A DNA stretch of 64,000 nt from Zanthoxylum bungeanum (taxonomy: Eukaryota > Streptophyta > Magnoliopsida > Sapindales > Rutaceae): the NCBI GenBank assembly GCA_019454045.1, contig SKCR01026763.1:17769-81768 (forward strand). Reading direction: 5' to 3'. The notes beneath the pieces are model-generated. The model saw nothing but the letters and a program-made list of their open reading frames with translations. It did no database searches and was not told the origin of the DNA. The translations under genes and the position numbers were made by a program. Positions 47,569-60,696 of this stretch are shown in pieces (within the stretch, counting starts at the first letter, position 1; the number at the start of each line of letters is the position of its first letter).

Positions 47569-48560
47569 TTAGGTATCCGCGGTTAAAACAGCGACTTACA
47601 TCCCGTTTCCCATTCGTAGATTAATCTCAGCTTGAAGTCAGTATCCTACTTAAAGCAGATTCTGAACATCAATACATATATTTTATGTACCATACTAAGT
47701 ATTTTAAAATCCAATTTTAATACTAGTAATGGACATAATTTTGACAAACATCCTTAAAGCCAGAGCCTTGCCCTTTCTTTAATTCCTTCGTGTCTGCCAT
47801 ATCCAAACGACAGTCACTTTGGGATATGTCCTTTATCTTCCCAGAAGATCATAATGATTTTGCATTTACCCTTACGTCAATATTTTAGAAGTCTTTGGCC
47901 AAGCCTTGGATTTCTAGAATATTGACGTAAAGTGCGCCTTGCGCTACTTATCTAATTGCAAAGTTTGACTTTATCTCCTTGAGATTAGTCATTAATTCTC
48001 TAAGAATTATTAATTGAAAATATTATACTTCTTAAATCTAAACATAGATTTATTACAAGTATATTGAATTAAGCACTAAAGTCATCATCACATAAATCTT
48101 CCAAAGATTATGTTCCACTAATTTGCTCAATTCCGGGTTTAGGCATAATAGGTTGTTTTATCAAATAAAGTAACTTATTATTTATTTCCAGGACCATCCT
48201 GAAATTTCATTCCCAATTAGAAAATTTAAACCATTTAAATATTGTAATCCAAGATTATATTTAAATGTCCAATTTTTCAATGTTTCTTGATCTTAATAGT
48301 CCAACTATTTAATCAATTATTTTAGGTACTATTTATCATAATGATTACAATAATCCAATTATTCAATCAATTATAATATTAATTCAATTATATTGATTAC
48401 TATAATCCAATTATAAAATCAACTATTTATTGAATTCATTTGAATATAGTCTAACTATATTAATTAAAATAACATTAAATATTATTTGACGAGTGATATT
48501 TGTTTGAGCGCGTATGGCAAGTATTTGAACGCATATTGTAAATTCAATTCTTGCCTCCCA
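47569..48560 (-). pseudogene. Element B: protease and gag-end remnant
   Basis: Homologous to 20880-21560 of element A on the opposite strand (the segment around AAAATCCAATTTTAATACTA and the VGNG-coding part). The zinc knuckle of A is deleted here. No open frame remains. Confidence 0.65.
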
Positions 48561-50725
48561 CTATTTTTCGGAGAGCCTCTAACCCTCTGTCGAGTACTCG
48601 GGAAACCGTGTTTCCTAGTGGGCTAGGATCCCGTTAAATGTCACACAATCTTGACTTTGGCCAACAAATTGCAAGATAATTAACTAGGTAGATCTCTAAG
48701 ATCAATTGGATCCAATCCAATTCCTAGGTCCGGTAGGTGGACATCCAAGTCCGAAACATATATCTTATATATGCCTACATATCCAATATGTAGCCTAACC
48801 TTTTTCCTCTGAATCAACTAGGCTTTGGCTTTGGCACAACAAACCTAATGATCCCAGTCAAGTGCGTCCCATTGATCATGGAAAGCTTCGTAATCAATGT
48901 CGATGGACAAGAAGTGGTCTTGACTTTGGCCAACAAACCACAACTTGGACAAGACACCGATATGGAACAAAAATCTCGTGATTCAAACACATCTTCGACG
49001 GACAAAGGGCTTGACTTTGGCCAACAACCCAATGCCAATCTCGGATCTTGAGTAAGAATCACTCAATGGAAGGAAAAACGCATGATATTTGATGAGGGTT
49101 TTTCGCGTGCAAATTGGCTATCAATTTATTATCTTTGTTAAGGTCTCATCATCATACACCCTTAAACATGCATTCTAAATACATAATAAAGTACATATGA
49201 AAATAAATAATAATGATATGCGGATGGATACTTAACACATTGATCCTAGATCAAATCTCTCCCTTTCTCTCTCAAGCTAGCAGTTGTATTACTTCTACCC
49301 GTTACACTACACTTCTAAAGAAACCTCATTTACATTGAGGGGAATAGGTGAGAAGAGAATACAATGAGAATAGAGGTGATAAGGCTGGACACGCAGGTCC
49401 AATTTAATAAATCAAATTTATTACAACAATTTCCAAAATTGCCCCCACCCTACTAATATCCATCCGATATACATTATTCATTCATCACAACCATGTATTC
49501 ACACAAGCATGTTGTCAATCAATCTAATCAAATTAATTAATCTGATAATTAGTGATCATCCAATGTTCAAACAACGATTTGATTTTGTGCGAGTCAAACT
49601 CGTTTTGCGAATAAGTACTCAAAGTACGAATTCTCGAATTGAATTAAACTACGTCATTAAATCCAATTTAATATGCATTCAATTCTAATTCGTTATTTAA
49701 TTCCAAATTAAATATCACACTTTAATAATAAACCTTTCACGACTTAAATTCCAAATTTAATCGTAACGCGTCTCAAAGACCGATTAACGTCTAACGTCAA
49801 TTCAATTAAAGTCTAATGAGCTTTTAATTGATTTCTTAAGGCGTGGACTTTTGGTCAACTCGGGTCAAACCGAATAACCAAAATCCAATCCGGGATTTAC
49901 CCCATAAGCCCATAAATAAATCTTGGCCCATTAGGCCCAATTAAACTTTAAAGGTTCATTAAGTCGCATTTGGGCTTAACGGAAGTGGTTTTGGGCCCAA
50001 TTGGACGCAATCCAATTTGCCTAAACCAACTTTGTACAACAAAGCCCAATAAGCCCATTTACAACTTTAAAAGCCCAAATCCAATTTTAAGGCCCAAATA
50101 ATTAAATTACCAAATTCCAAATTTCCAATTTAATTAACCTAAAGTGTGTATCATGATTAATCACCTAAATTAATATTTCCAAAACATTAAATTAGTCCAA
50201 TAAATCATGCTTTTATCATCATCACATGTCCAACATACTTTGATGAAAAATCAAACCAATTTACATGCTTAAAGTGTCTCGGCCAAAGAGGGACTTTTTA
50301 TCCGATTCGAATTCAATCCAATTAATTTCACAATCGATATTAAGTCCTCATCCCGAATGATTTTCAACACATCCAATGAATTAAAAATTCAAAATTCCAA
50401 GACATTCTAGGGCATATACAATTCGGCCAACATAAGGAATTTGGGGATTTTGTTCAATTCAAAATTTAATCCAATTCAATCTCAAATTAACATCATCCAA
50501 CATCATTACAACTCATCCAATGAATCAAAATGAAAAATACCCTAATGTATTCGGCCAACACTTCAATTTAGGGGAAATTTGTTCCAAACACAATTTCATG
50601 AAATTGATCCAATCAAACTTCAATTAAACATCATTTAAACATGCTCAATCAAACAATTTAACCAAATCATGCTCAAAATCAATTTACCCAATTTTAAGCC
50701 CTAAAAGTTTCATGCTTGAACCTAG
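48561..50725 (-). mobile_element. Element B: ~2-kb non-coding leader
   Basis: Counterpart of the leader of element A. It has the CTTGACTTTGGCCAACAA word at 48650, 48919 and 49010 plus a variant at 48824. Many GGCCCA/AGCCCA motifs lie between 49900 and 50100. It holds an open frame of 67 codons on the plus strand. Confidence 0.6.
48848..49051 (+). CDS. Antisense 67-codon open frame within element B
   Basis: Matches the antisense frame at 20296-20499 in element A in start, stop and length; 41 of 67 residues are identical, with MESFVINVDGQEV and DKGLDFGQQ as the best-kept parts. No known domain. The sense strand also has an 82-codon frame here (48814-49062), so openness alone is weak evidence. 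Confidence 0.25.
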   Translation: MIPVKCVPLIMESFVINVDGQEVVLTLANKPQLGQDTDMEQKSRDSNTSSTDKGLDFGQQPNANLGS

Positions 50726-50738
50726 GCTCTTGATGCCA
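50726..50738 (-). other. Element B: degenerate primer-binding site
   Basis: The minus strand reads TGGCATCAAGAGC, one base inside the LTR, against TGGTATCAGAGC in element A. It is still recognisable as an initiator tRNA-Met site. Confidence 0.75.
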
Positions 50739-50739
50739 T

Positions 50740-52789
50740 TGTTGGTTATTATCTAGGCCCCAAGATCATCAAACAAGCATGAAGATGTGTGAAATACATA
50801 TCAAAGAAGTTGCGGAATACTTACATTGATCGGTTGAGACGAAACGACGAACAAAACTTCAAGTTTTTGCCCTCCAAAGTGGCGCCCAAACTGACCAGTC
50901 CACTGCTTGAGTTTTTCAATTTTGAGCTGAGATTTTGAGCTTCGAATCTTCGTCGTTTGATTCCCGGCTCGTGGGTGAGTTTCCCTAACACCTTCGTATG
51001 TCTCTCAGGAGTGTGCTAGCACTTGGATTTTGCCACAAAATCACAAAATAATCCTTCATTTTCACGCCCATGAACTGCTGGACAAAGGAGAAATATGCAG
51101 CCCATTGGGCGCGCATTGTGAGAGAGAGAGATGAAGAATAATTGTGTAATTGTTTTTGAAAAAGTGTAAATCAATTTCCTTATATATTTTCGAAAATATA
51201 TTAAAGGATATACATATTTTTGTCTTTCAAAAAGTCAACAATAAACTTTCCAACAACTATAACTATTCCAACAACTTCTATCACTCAAAGTGACAAGTTG
51301 CCTTTTCAATCAATCAATCACATCAATCACTCAAATGTCACATCACTCAAAGTGACGTTTGATTTGACGCTTGATGTGACGAATGATTTAACGCTTGATT
51401 TGACATGCGTGCCGCACTCGAATTCGAAATGCGAATGCGCTCGCAAATAATCTCGGGCTCGGATTCGTTAATTCCAAATTAAAGATTTATCTGTTGCGTC
51501 GTAATTAAATGATTACGCCTAGCGAATTCACAATTCACGTCGCTAACGAATTAATTCTAAATTAATTCGTTCGCCCGAATTAAAATCCAATTTTAATTAC
51601 GCGTTGAAATCCAATTTCGTTTAATATATCAAATATATTAATTTACTGATTAATTCCAAATTAATTGTTATATCTCTTTTATTGAAATTAATCCTAGATT
51701 AATTTTCTCTCTCATCGAATTAATCCCAGATTAATTAAAGTGCGAGTCATACATCATTGGTGAATCATTGGGAAGCGACCCATGAGATCTCCAGATATGT
51801 TGGCAGTAAATACGGTCGTCGGACTATCTGAACACGTACTTACCAAGTACTACGTTTTACCGATTCACAAGACAAGGTTGGCTTCTAGCAAAGCGCCATG
51901 CCTACCCAATTCTCCGGAAATATCCTTACAGGAATATGTGATCTATATCAGACGTAGTATACATCGTATAGTGCATATCGGTCCAGTATCGGATAGTCAC
52001 GTGCTAGGCCTGGGGCTGGAGTTGTGTCTGCCCTGTACGTATCACATGTCGGATGTCTGGTAACTAGTCTCTATAATCGGATATACATGACCTAGTCATA
52101 ATATCCCGATGCCCGCGCAACACTTAAGAGTACTAATACCATATCCTGCGTGACATCATCTCCACTATGACTGGAGTGATACTTCCGTCTTGACATCACA
52201 CCCAATACTCTACGATTCTCAATATACTCAGTATCGGCGTACACAGAATCGGTTAAAGTCCTGGACGACCTCAACCAAAGTATATTGATTGTCGTAAGCA
52301 TTAGCGGTGCAAGTCTCAGGTTAAGACCAAATACACCTACCCTGATGTCGGACTCCCATAGACACATAGTCAAACTACCAATGGGATTCTGAGGGGGTCT
52401 ATCCAGAGCGAAGCTGTTTCCCGTACCATCGGTGAAACACAACCTCATATCGCACTTGCATAACTATCCAATACTTAAATATATGAGAACTATGCCGTTG
52501 TGCCCGCACAACGCGCACAAGTGCAATGCTAGTCTTTTACGTATTTATCGATGTCCAATCTCGATAATACTCTGACTAGGGATATTTAATGATTTATCCT
52601 TCGTTGATTGATACTGTCTCATATCATTCTCAATAAAGGAACAAATCATAAGGACCTCTCATCATTTATACATCTAGGTGATCTAATCACAAATGATTAG
52701 AGTGCAATCTCCTTTGTCACATAGTTAATTTGTACAACAACACAATGATCTGTACAAATAGTGACGCTATGGGTCATAATTATCCAACA
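50740..52789 (-). repeat. Copia element B: 5' LTR (2050 bp)
   Basis: The minus strand starts TGTTGGATAATTATGACC at 52789 and ends AACCAACA at 50740. It is followed outside by ACTAC (52790-52794), the target duplication. It is very similar to the LTR at 40831-42913, indicating a fairly recent insertion. Confidence 0.93.
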
Positions 52790-52794
52790 ACTAC

Positions 52795-54223
52795 AACCCT
52801 CGCAAGGTCTGTCATTAACCTATTTGAGTCAAAATGATCCCTTACTGATATCAATATAATATCCAAGTTCAAAAAGGATCCATATGTCTTATAATGGAAG
52901 AATTACGCAACAATAATTTAAAGGTACACAGTAAAGCAAACATGGATAACAAAATAGTAATTAACAGATGTAAATATCCAAAAGCAGTGAATATCAAGAA
53001 GTAATAAGACAACATACATTACATGAATCAGAATATATATCTTTCTGTCATGGGTGTGAAGAAACCTAGTTGGAAAATTTTTTTTAGGTAATTAATGATC
53101 GGCCGAATTTAGTGTAAGTCTGGCCGGATATTCATCAATGTCCGTCGGACTCGCTGGAAGTCTAGGCAGATATAATGCGTAAGATGAAAACGCATAATCA
53201 TGCATGGCAATACATAACAGGAGGAACAACTTACTTAAGACCAGCAACCATAAAATACCAATTCATGCTTAATAATATAATAATGAAGTTATAACGGAGT
53301 AAAAAAATAAATAAATACCCACACAATAGTAATAATGATAAAGCAATAAAGAAGACATATGTAACTATTTTCGAGTGGTATATGGAGTTGTATCCCGAGT
53401 GTAGACCATACTACCGTCTATTCAGAATCGGCTATGAAATTTATGTCTGGGTTTCCATCTTATATATCACAGGAAAGAAAACCTACACGGCCGGATGTAG
53501 CCAGTTCACACGGTAAGATTTTCTATATGACATGTGTATGTGATGTCTGGCAGGATATACGGCGTCAAACCCAGAATAATGAGATTGATAGAAAATAGAC
53601 TAGGGTGCCCTCAGATCGTTACCTTTAGTATCGTCGGCTCAGGAAACACCTCTGGAAAGTTTGGATTGGCTGCTGGATTTCTTGCTGGAGATGGGAAACT
53701 CAATGAATTCTAAGGTTGTAGTGTTTTAGGTTCAAGGTTAGGGATTTTGTTGTTTCTCTAAGTTTTAGATTCTCCAAAAGCTCTTCATCCCCTCATCTTC
53801 CCTGGTTCATTCTTTTTTCTTGTTTAATGTCAGGGTTGTAGTAATAAAGAAAGAATCTCCTCCAATAAAGAAAGCAATTGTTATGGAAAGTAATGGGAAA
53901 AGGAAAGAAATATTTATAGAAAGTAATTGAAAATGAAGTGGATGAATTATGGAAAGTGGTAAAGAAACAAACAGGAGATTGAATCCTTCTGTAAATTTAG
54001 AAACCTGACGCATATCCGGCCAGACTTAGGTTATGTATGGCCGGATTTGATGTTTAAATCTGTTCGGATTTGGTATCTTATGTCCGGCACGGATATAGAT
54101 GCTCTCTTGGATGTTTTTGGGGGTTTTTCCCCTATACCATCAAACCTTACAATTTTCCTAAACTTTCCAGGCTGTGCTCCTATATGAGATTCATCATCGA
54201 GCCATAAAAATGCAATGTCTACA
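52795..54223 (-). repeat. Element G: 5' LTR (interrupted by B)
   Basis: The minus strand starts TGTAGACATTGCATTTTTA at 54223, matching the LTR start at 62410. It carries the CCAGACATAAATTTCATAGC module (53460-53380) and TCCGGCCAGACTT words. It ends in AGACCTTGCGAGGGTTGTAG at the B insertion, then continues at 40830. Total length is about 1.45 kb. Confidence 0.65.
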
Positions 54224-55030
54224 CCAATTTCTAAGTTTTACTCAATCTAAGGAAAATAATATGATTCAATTCAAATCATGCATGTATCATATTAATAAGA
54301 ACTTATTTAAGAGTGATTAACTTATTAATCACTCAAAATTATGAAAAATCCACATGGGTCACAAATGGATTTTAACCTTAACATGAAAAATCCATAACAA
54401 AACACAAAACAAATGCTAAAATTGAAGATGAGGGACTTACTTACTTCAATGGATGCTTGGAAATGCATGAAAATCAAGCTTTTGGCTTGATTGAGGGCAA
54501 AAATGGTGATGGAGCAGATATGAAGAAGAAGAAAAGGAAGTAGAAAATGAAGAGGAAAGATTTATATATAAACCTAATTGTTATCGGTATGCTGGTCTAG
54601 ATACCGGTATGCTAGTTCCAGTAATAATTTTTCGAAGACTCTAGATTATCTGAGATCGGTTTAATGATCGGTATGGTGACATGGACACCAGTATGTCGGT
54701 TCTAGAATGCATGTCAAATTGCATGGACACCAGTATGTCAGTTCCAGAGGTTATGCCAAAGTACAGGGCCACCGGTATGCCAGTATTGTGATCAGTATAC
54801 CGGTTCCATAGCCCAAATGAAGGTAAAATGATGTCGAATGCTCATTGACTTAAACTATAAATGCTTTTAAAAGTTCAAGATCTTGAATGGGGCTGTTATA
54901 AAGAGTGTCACTGAAAGACTATTAGGCTTGGTGACCCGAGATGCTATAAATGAGGGGACGGTACTTTATTGGTGGTTTGAAAATCTTTTTTTTTTTTTGT
55001 GATTTGTTTATAATAACCTTAAGCTGAAAA
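54224..55030. repeat. Repeat-derived region with ACCGGTATG-type words
   Basis: Between 54585 and 54810 about seven degenerate copies of ACCGGTATGYCRGTTCCAG occur. A TATATATAAA run lies at about 54570. No coding potential. Probably part of a Gypsy LTR. Confidence 0.45.
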
Positions 55031-56220
55031 TCATGTAAGAAAATCATGAACGAATAACATGACCCGAAAATTTATATGCATGATGCATGGAAAAACATAG
55101 ACTGTAAATGGGTAAAGTTGACAATGGGAAATATAAAAATGTCAAATAAAAACTTGTAAACTTGACGCATGAACTGAAAACATGAACTATAGACTTGAAA
55201 CATGAAAATTAATCTGTGAGTATGACTCACGGAAAAAATAAGATGAAAACATGCAATCATGACACATAGAAAGACAAACTATAAACATGTAAATATGACA
55301 TGTGGAAAACATAAACTGAAGACTTTAAACACGAAATGCCAACTATAACCCAGAATTGAAAACTGTCAACATGACTATGAACTGCAAATGTGTCAGTAGA
55401 CTGTAAACATGACTTGCAACCAATGATTGTAAATCGTAAACATGTATGTATGTTAAAAACATGTTCTGAAAATTTGAAATCTATATACATGAAAATAATG
55501 ACTTGGACGGAAAGCATACACATGATCGAAAAACCATATATATTTCTTGAAAACTGAAACTTGACTTGAAACTATAACACATAAGCATGAACTGAAAATC
55601 ATACGATACACATGAACTATAACTATGAATCAAATAACATGACTTGGTTGTATGATGTAAATCTAAACATGTCTATAGACTGAAACTTGTAAAAATGACA
55701 TGAAAGCTAACAACATGGACTGTAGAATTGCAACGTGGTAACATAACCTATGAATACGTAAACATGACACGTGCAAAAACATAACTTGAAAATTGTAAAC
55801 ATGAACTGCAGAATGAAACATAAATTGGGGACTATGCTTATGAATTGTAAACTTGCATAATGTGGATTGAAACATAATAATCATAAACTATCATATGTAC
55901 TGGTTTTTACATATAATGCTCGTACGAAATTCATTGCCTATTTTAGAATATGTATGGGATCCTAACTAGTACTTCTATGATTAAGACACATAATTGAGAA
56001 CATAAACTGAAAACTTACAACGGGAAAACGTAATATGAAAATATGGATCATAAATATGTGACGTGTTAGGGTAAATTGAAGACATAAGCTAAAATCATGT
56101 ATATATGACTTGGAAAGACATAAGCTAAGAACATGCATACTTATCTCATGAAAACATGATTCATAAGCATATGTATATGAACTGCAACTTGAAAATCGTG
56201 AACTATAAACGTGAAATAAA
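55031..56220. repeat. Degenerate CATGAACTGAAAAC tandem repeat (1.2 kb)
   Basis: Dozens of variants of AACATGAACTGAAAACTGTA fill this interval with irregular spacing of about 14-30 nt. Minus-strand frames of 60-90 codons are by-products of the repeat. It is likely the internal repeat of an LTR. Confidence 0.7.
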
Positions 56221-56485
56221 ACTTGCGGAGCATAAGACTTACCTTACATATAGAATGGTATCAGAACTTAAAGATAGTATTTAGGCAAGACAATATTTTA
56301 CTTTTGTGCTCGAAAAATATTAAGCCAACTAAACTATCATTTGGGCATGATTATATTCCTAAAATATTATTACGTATTCCAGAAATTCACCATTTATATC
56401 TAGTTCATTTGTTAAACAATATATTTCTTTGTAATATTCATAATTTTCTTATATTTCATCTCCAATATGGAGGATATATATATAT

Positions 56486-56532
<47 letters not shown>

Positions 56533-56545
56533 TATATATAAGTAA
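56221..56545. other. Short spacer with PBS-like word and (TA)n
   Basis: TGGTATCAGAAC at 56258 resembles a Copia PBS with one change, but the LTR context is unclear. A (TA)n tract at 56475-56540 precedes the CACTA element. Confidence 0.35.
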
Positions 56546-57088
56546 CATGACTAAAAAAGACATTTTATGACGGTTCTAAATGGATTTTTATGACAGTTTT
56601 TGAACCATTATCTTATGCAGGGTCATAAAAAACCTCGATTTTTTTATGATGGTTGTAAAAACGTCATATAAAGTGTATTTTTATAACGGTTCTTACAAAA
56701 AATCGTCATAAAAATCTACATTTTATGACGATTCTTAAAAAACCGTCATAAAAGTCTATTTTTATGATGGTTATTAACATAAAATGTCCATTTTTTACCA
56801 TGGACCCCACCTAACCACTACATGTGGGCCTACACACCTAGACTCTGGTAACACCCAATGTCCGACCCAATTTAAGCCTACATCATCTACATTGAATTCT
56901 ATAAATTGATGTAATTGGTATGACTTAAACTCTTGACCTCAATGTTGAAAGTGTAACATAGTTATCACCAAGTTATGATATGTTTATTGTTATCAAATGT
57001 AATGAATGTGTGTGTGTGTGTAATGCACCTAAATATCATTAATTATTTTATTATTATTATTGTTATTGTTATTGTTATTGTTGTTATT

Positions 57089-57127
<39 letters not shown>

Positions 57128-58076
57128 GTCTTTTGTTATATTTAAAAAATTATGACGGTTTAATGGAAAAACCGTCATAAATTGTTACAGTAAAAAATTG
57201 ACGGTTATTATAAAAACCGCCATCTTTTTACTAACAAAATATGACGATTAATATAAAAATCGTCATCTTTTGTTATATTAAAATAATTATGACAGTTTTT
57301 TGGAAAAACTCTCGTAAATGTAAAAAGATGACGGTTATTATAAAAATCGTCATTTTTTTTTACCAAAATATGACGATTAATATAAAAATCGTCATCTTTT
57401 GTTATATTTGAAAAATTATGACGGTTTTATGAAAAACCGTCACAAATGTAAAAAGATGACGGTTATTATAAAATCGTTTTTTTTTTATATTTAAAAAATT
57501 ATGACGGTTTTATAAAAACATTGTCATAAAACTCAAATAAATAAATGACGGTTATTATAAAAACCGCCATCTTTTTACTAACAAAAAAAATGACTGTAAA
57601 TATTTAAAAAACTATGATGGTTTTATGGAAAGTCCATCATAAATGTAAAAAGATGACGGTTATTATAAAAACCGTCATCTTTTGTTATATTTAAAAAATT
57701 ATAACGTGTTGTTATTAAAAAACGGTCATAAAACTCAAAGAAAAGATTACAGTTATTATAAAAAAAAAAAACCGTAATCTTTTACTACTAAAAGATGACG
57801 ATTAATATAAAAACCGTCATCTTTTGTTATATTTAAAAATCAATGACGATTTTATGGAAATCATCATAAAAACAAATAGTAAAAAGATGACGGTTATTAT
57901 AAAAACCGTCATCTTTTGTTATATTTAAAAAATTATGACGGTTTTATGAAAAAATCATCATAAATACCAAAATAAAAGATGACGGATATTATAAAAATCG
58001 TCATCTTTTTTTAATGACTTTTTTTATTAAAACCGTCATAAATTCCGTGTCATTAAAAACAAGTTTTGTAATAGTG
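56546..58076. mobile_element. Non-autonomous CACTA transposon
   Basis: The right end reads TTTTGTAATAGTG (CACTATTACAAAA on the other strand). The left end reads CATGACTAAAAAAGACA, a CACTA terminus with two changed bases. Flanking TAA (56543-56545 and 58077-58079) is the expected 3-bp duplication. The interior has over a dozen palindromic units of the form ATGACGGTTATTATAAAAAC with their complements, the subterminal repeat type of this superfamily. No transposase is encoded. Confidence 0.85.
57010..57131. repeat. Compound microsatellite inside the CACTA element
   Basis: A (GT)n run at 57010-57021 is followed, 30 nt later, by ATT repeats, then GTTATT repeats, then a (GTCATC)n run of about 50 bp. 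It lies between the palindromic arrays. Confidence 0.85.
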
Positions 58077-58079
58077 TAA

Positions 58080-59720
58080 TTATATGAAAATCAGGAAACT
58101 TCTTAAATTATAGAATCCTAATAAATTACAATATTTATTCAACTATTCTCATTATAACAATATTGACAAATTTCTTAATTATAATAATTAAATACCAAAT
58201 TAATATAAGATAATTTACATAAATAAATTTAGAAATACAATTGATGCTGACACCGTCAGTATAAATAAAATTTCAAAGTGAGATGCGATAGAATCACCTT
58301 GATTTTGGGGGAATAAATGTAGTAGGACTTACATAGCACGTGCCACGTGAATCATCTTATAAAGTTAGAAATTGAGAATAGGATAAAGCATTCATACTCA
58401 GAATTTCAGATGATAAGCAGCGGCTACAAATAAAACTCAATCAAGCCGGCAAATTGAATCCATCAGGATCTCTCCTCTTTTTAATTTTAACCAATCCAAA
58501 AAAATTTTTGGATTGATGAAAAGAGATGATTTATAATGAAATATATTAACAGAATATAATGGAATCAAAAGTATTGTACCATAATTTTATTTGAAAAAAA
58601 AAAGAGTTTCCAAAATATTATTTGGTAAATAAAAATTAAGGAAACCAAATATAATTAAATATGTTTTAAAGATAATTATATTCTTTTAGCTCTAAAAAAA
58701 ATAAATTTTTTAATATTATTTTTCAAGTGACAAATTCATCTTCATAAATAATATTTTTTTTTTAAAGTTAGATTCCATCCCAAGACTTGGGTGGATGTGT
58801 TTTAATAATATAGTATATCTTTTTATTACATCATCTTCCATTCACTTCCATCGATCTAAATAATAATTTTTAAATATTTTGAATTGTATTTCATTTCATT
58901 CTATTTTATTACATCCATCCAAAACATCCATCCAAACGTCGCTTGAATGAACTTAACATGAAGTAAATTATTATAACAAGAGATTCATGGCATTGAATTT
59001 GAATTTAAAATCAAACCCACCATCAATTTATGGCATTGGATTTTTCAATTGATGGCCACGAGGAAGGCCATGGTGTGGTGTTTGTAGATCTTGGCCATTA
59101 ACTGCGTGATCTTAATGAATTGGTACAAGGAAGTATGGCTACTTTTAGACTTTATCTTAGGCTTTATTTTATTAGAATATTATTTTTTATGGGTTCGATT
59201 CTTTTTCATATTTGAGTCCCATTTTAAGTCTAAACTGAAATAGCAGTCACTGTCATTAGTTGAGATTATTCATTTATGACTATTCATATCGTGAGTAGTT
59301 TCTAGTTTCTATTAACGTGTGACCATAAATTTTCCATGGCCTAACAACCAGAGTGTGAACTAATTCTTATGCTTACAAAATAAATGCTACATTTTATTTC
59401 AAGAAAAGCAACAAAAAGCTTTTTCAAAATTGGAAACCTAAAAGTTTAATTGGATCATATGTCACTTAAGAGTTTTTCAAGCTCTCAATCTTTATGCTTT
59501 TCCCACAAAACCTTATGTGAAATGAAGAAGAAAATTTGTATCATAAAAAAATGAAGAATATTAATTGAACTCTTTTTCTAAAAATAGTTATAGGTACTTT
59601 CAAAAGCTTAGCAGTTAGGTAACGTCTGCATGTCACTATTAGACTCTTTTGAATCTGAAATATTAATTTTTAGGTATCAATTAGGAACGTTTATATTAAG
59701 TTCACATGACTTTATTATTT
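58080..59720. other. AT-rich intergenic DNA
   Basis: No gene, RNA or complete element is recognised. A perfect 22-bp palindrome centred on CCAAAAAAATTTTTGG lies at about 58493-58514. A CATCCATCCAAAACATCC region at 58915-58935 resembles MITE termini, but no partner end was confirmed. Confidence 0.45.
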
Positions 59721-60574
59721 ATTGTTGGCGAATTATAGTCAGCAATGATATGTCCAAAGAGGAGAATAAGTGAATGACCTTTCTCAAGTTCTTAATAAAT
59801 TTTTAGCACCTCATTTTGGTGTTATAATAATATAATAAAAAAAAAATCACTGTTGAAAGATCAATACACCTTTTGACCTATAAATTGATTGCAGATTTGA
59901 ATTTCTACGAATTAATTTATTTAAAGTTCACATGTACGCTTCAGAGCCCCAATAGGCCGCCGGAGGCCGGTACAATGGCAGGGAAAATAGCTAATTTGAT
60001 TGGCTGAATTGTGGGTAGTTGAAGAAAGTTTTTACTATAATGATAACAATGATATGAGCTGACATCATAGGTGGTGGAATATTAGATTTAAAAGCCTATA
60101 TAAAAAGGTTGAAGCCCTAGATTCAATGATGGTAAAATGGGCAATTAAACACTTTGAGAGAAATCAAGAACCAAAAGCCTAGTCATAGAAAGAGAAAATT
60201 GGTCGGTTGTTTGACCATTGAGAGAATTGTAACGCGCTAGTGTAAAACCCGAGGTGTTATAAACTCTTTGTAATCTCACTACCCCACTTATTTCTCTGGT
60301 TGATTTTTCACCCGGAACAGTAATAAAATACCTCATTATTTCTCCCGATGATGTAGGTGGGAACCACTCTCCACCGAACCACGAAAATCTCTGTCTCTGT
60401 GATTTATCTGTCTGCTTACTGAGTTTATATTTGGTTCCCTACTAACCAAACAAATTCACAGCTGATGGAGGTTATTCGATGTGTTAATTTCTCATATTGC
60501 CCTTCGAACGAAAAATAGTCGTCAAAAGTTGGTGCGGGGATACAGTATAAAAAATTAACAAACATACTAAGACG
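59721..60574 (+). repeat. Probable Copia-type LTR remnant
   Basis: TATATAAAAAGG at 60097-60108 looks like an LTR TATA box. Further on come GGTGTTATAAACTCTTTGTAATCTC, CAGTAATAAAATACCTC and TCTCCCGATGATGTAGGTGGGA followed by CCGAACCACG, the order typical of the R-U5 part of plant Copia LTRs. No PBS follows after ACAAATTCACAGC and the 5' boundary is unclear. Confidence 0.45.
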
Positions 60575-60696
60575 ATGGCAGAAGTTGGAAACCATAGAGC
60601 TTTGGAGACTTCAACGGCGGAGTGGATTGAAAAGATCAAAGAAAACCTTCGGTTGGAAAAGGGAGAATGCACGAAAACAAAAAGAGGTGGCCCATG
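60575..60696 (+). pseudogene. Orphan coding-like stretch of about 41 codons
   Basis: Begins MAEVGNHRALETSTAEWIEK and continues as a charged, lysine-rich sequence. Then it runs straight into the Gypsy LTR start TGTAGACAC at 60697. It may be the first residues of a Copia gag belonging to the LTR remnant just upstream, or a captured host fragment. No family is recognised. Confidence 0.3.

Noticed and set aside
55072..55884. Cysteine- and phenylalanine-rich minus-strand frames
   Set aside because: Produced by the CATGAACTGAAAAC repeat read in reverse; no conserved motif.
56253..56270. TGGTATCAGAAC as a primer-binding site of another Copia element
   Set aside because: No LTR end or pol domain beside it; a single near-match is not enough.
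57052..57131. GTCATC runs as a CRISPR-like or regulatory array
   Set aside because: Plain microsatellite without spacers, inside a CACTA element of a plant genome.
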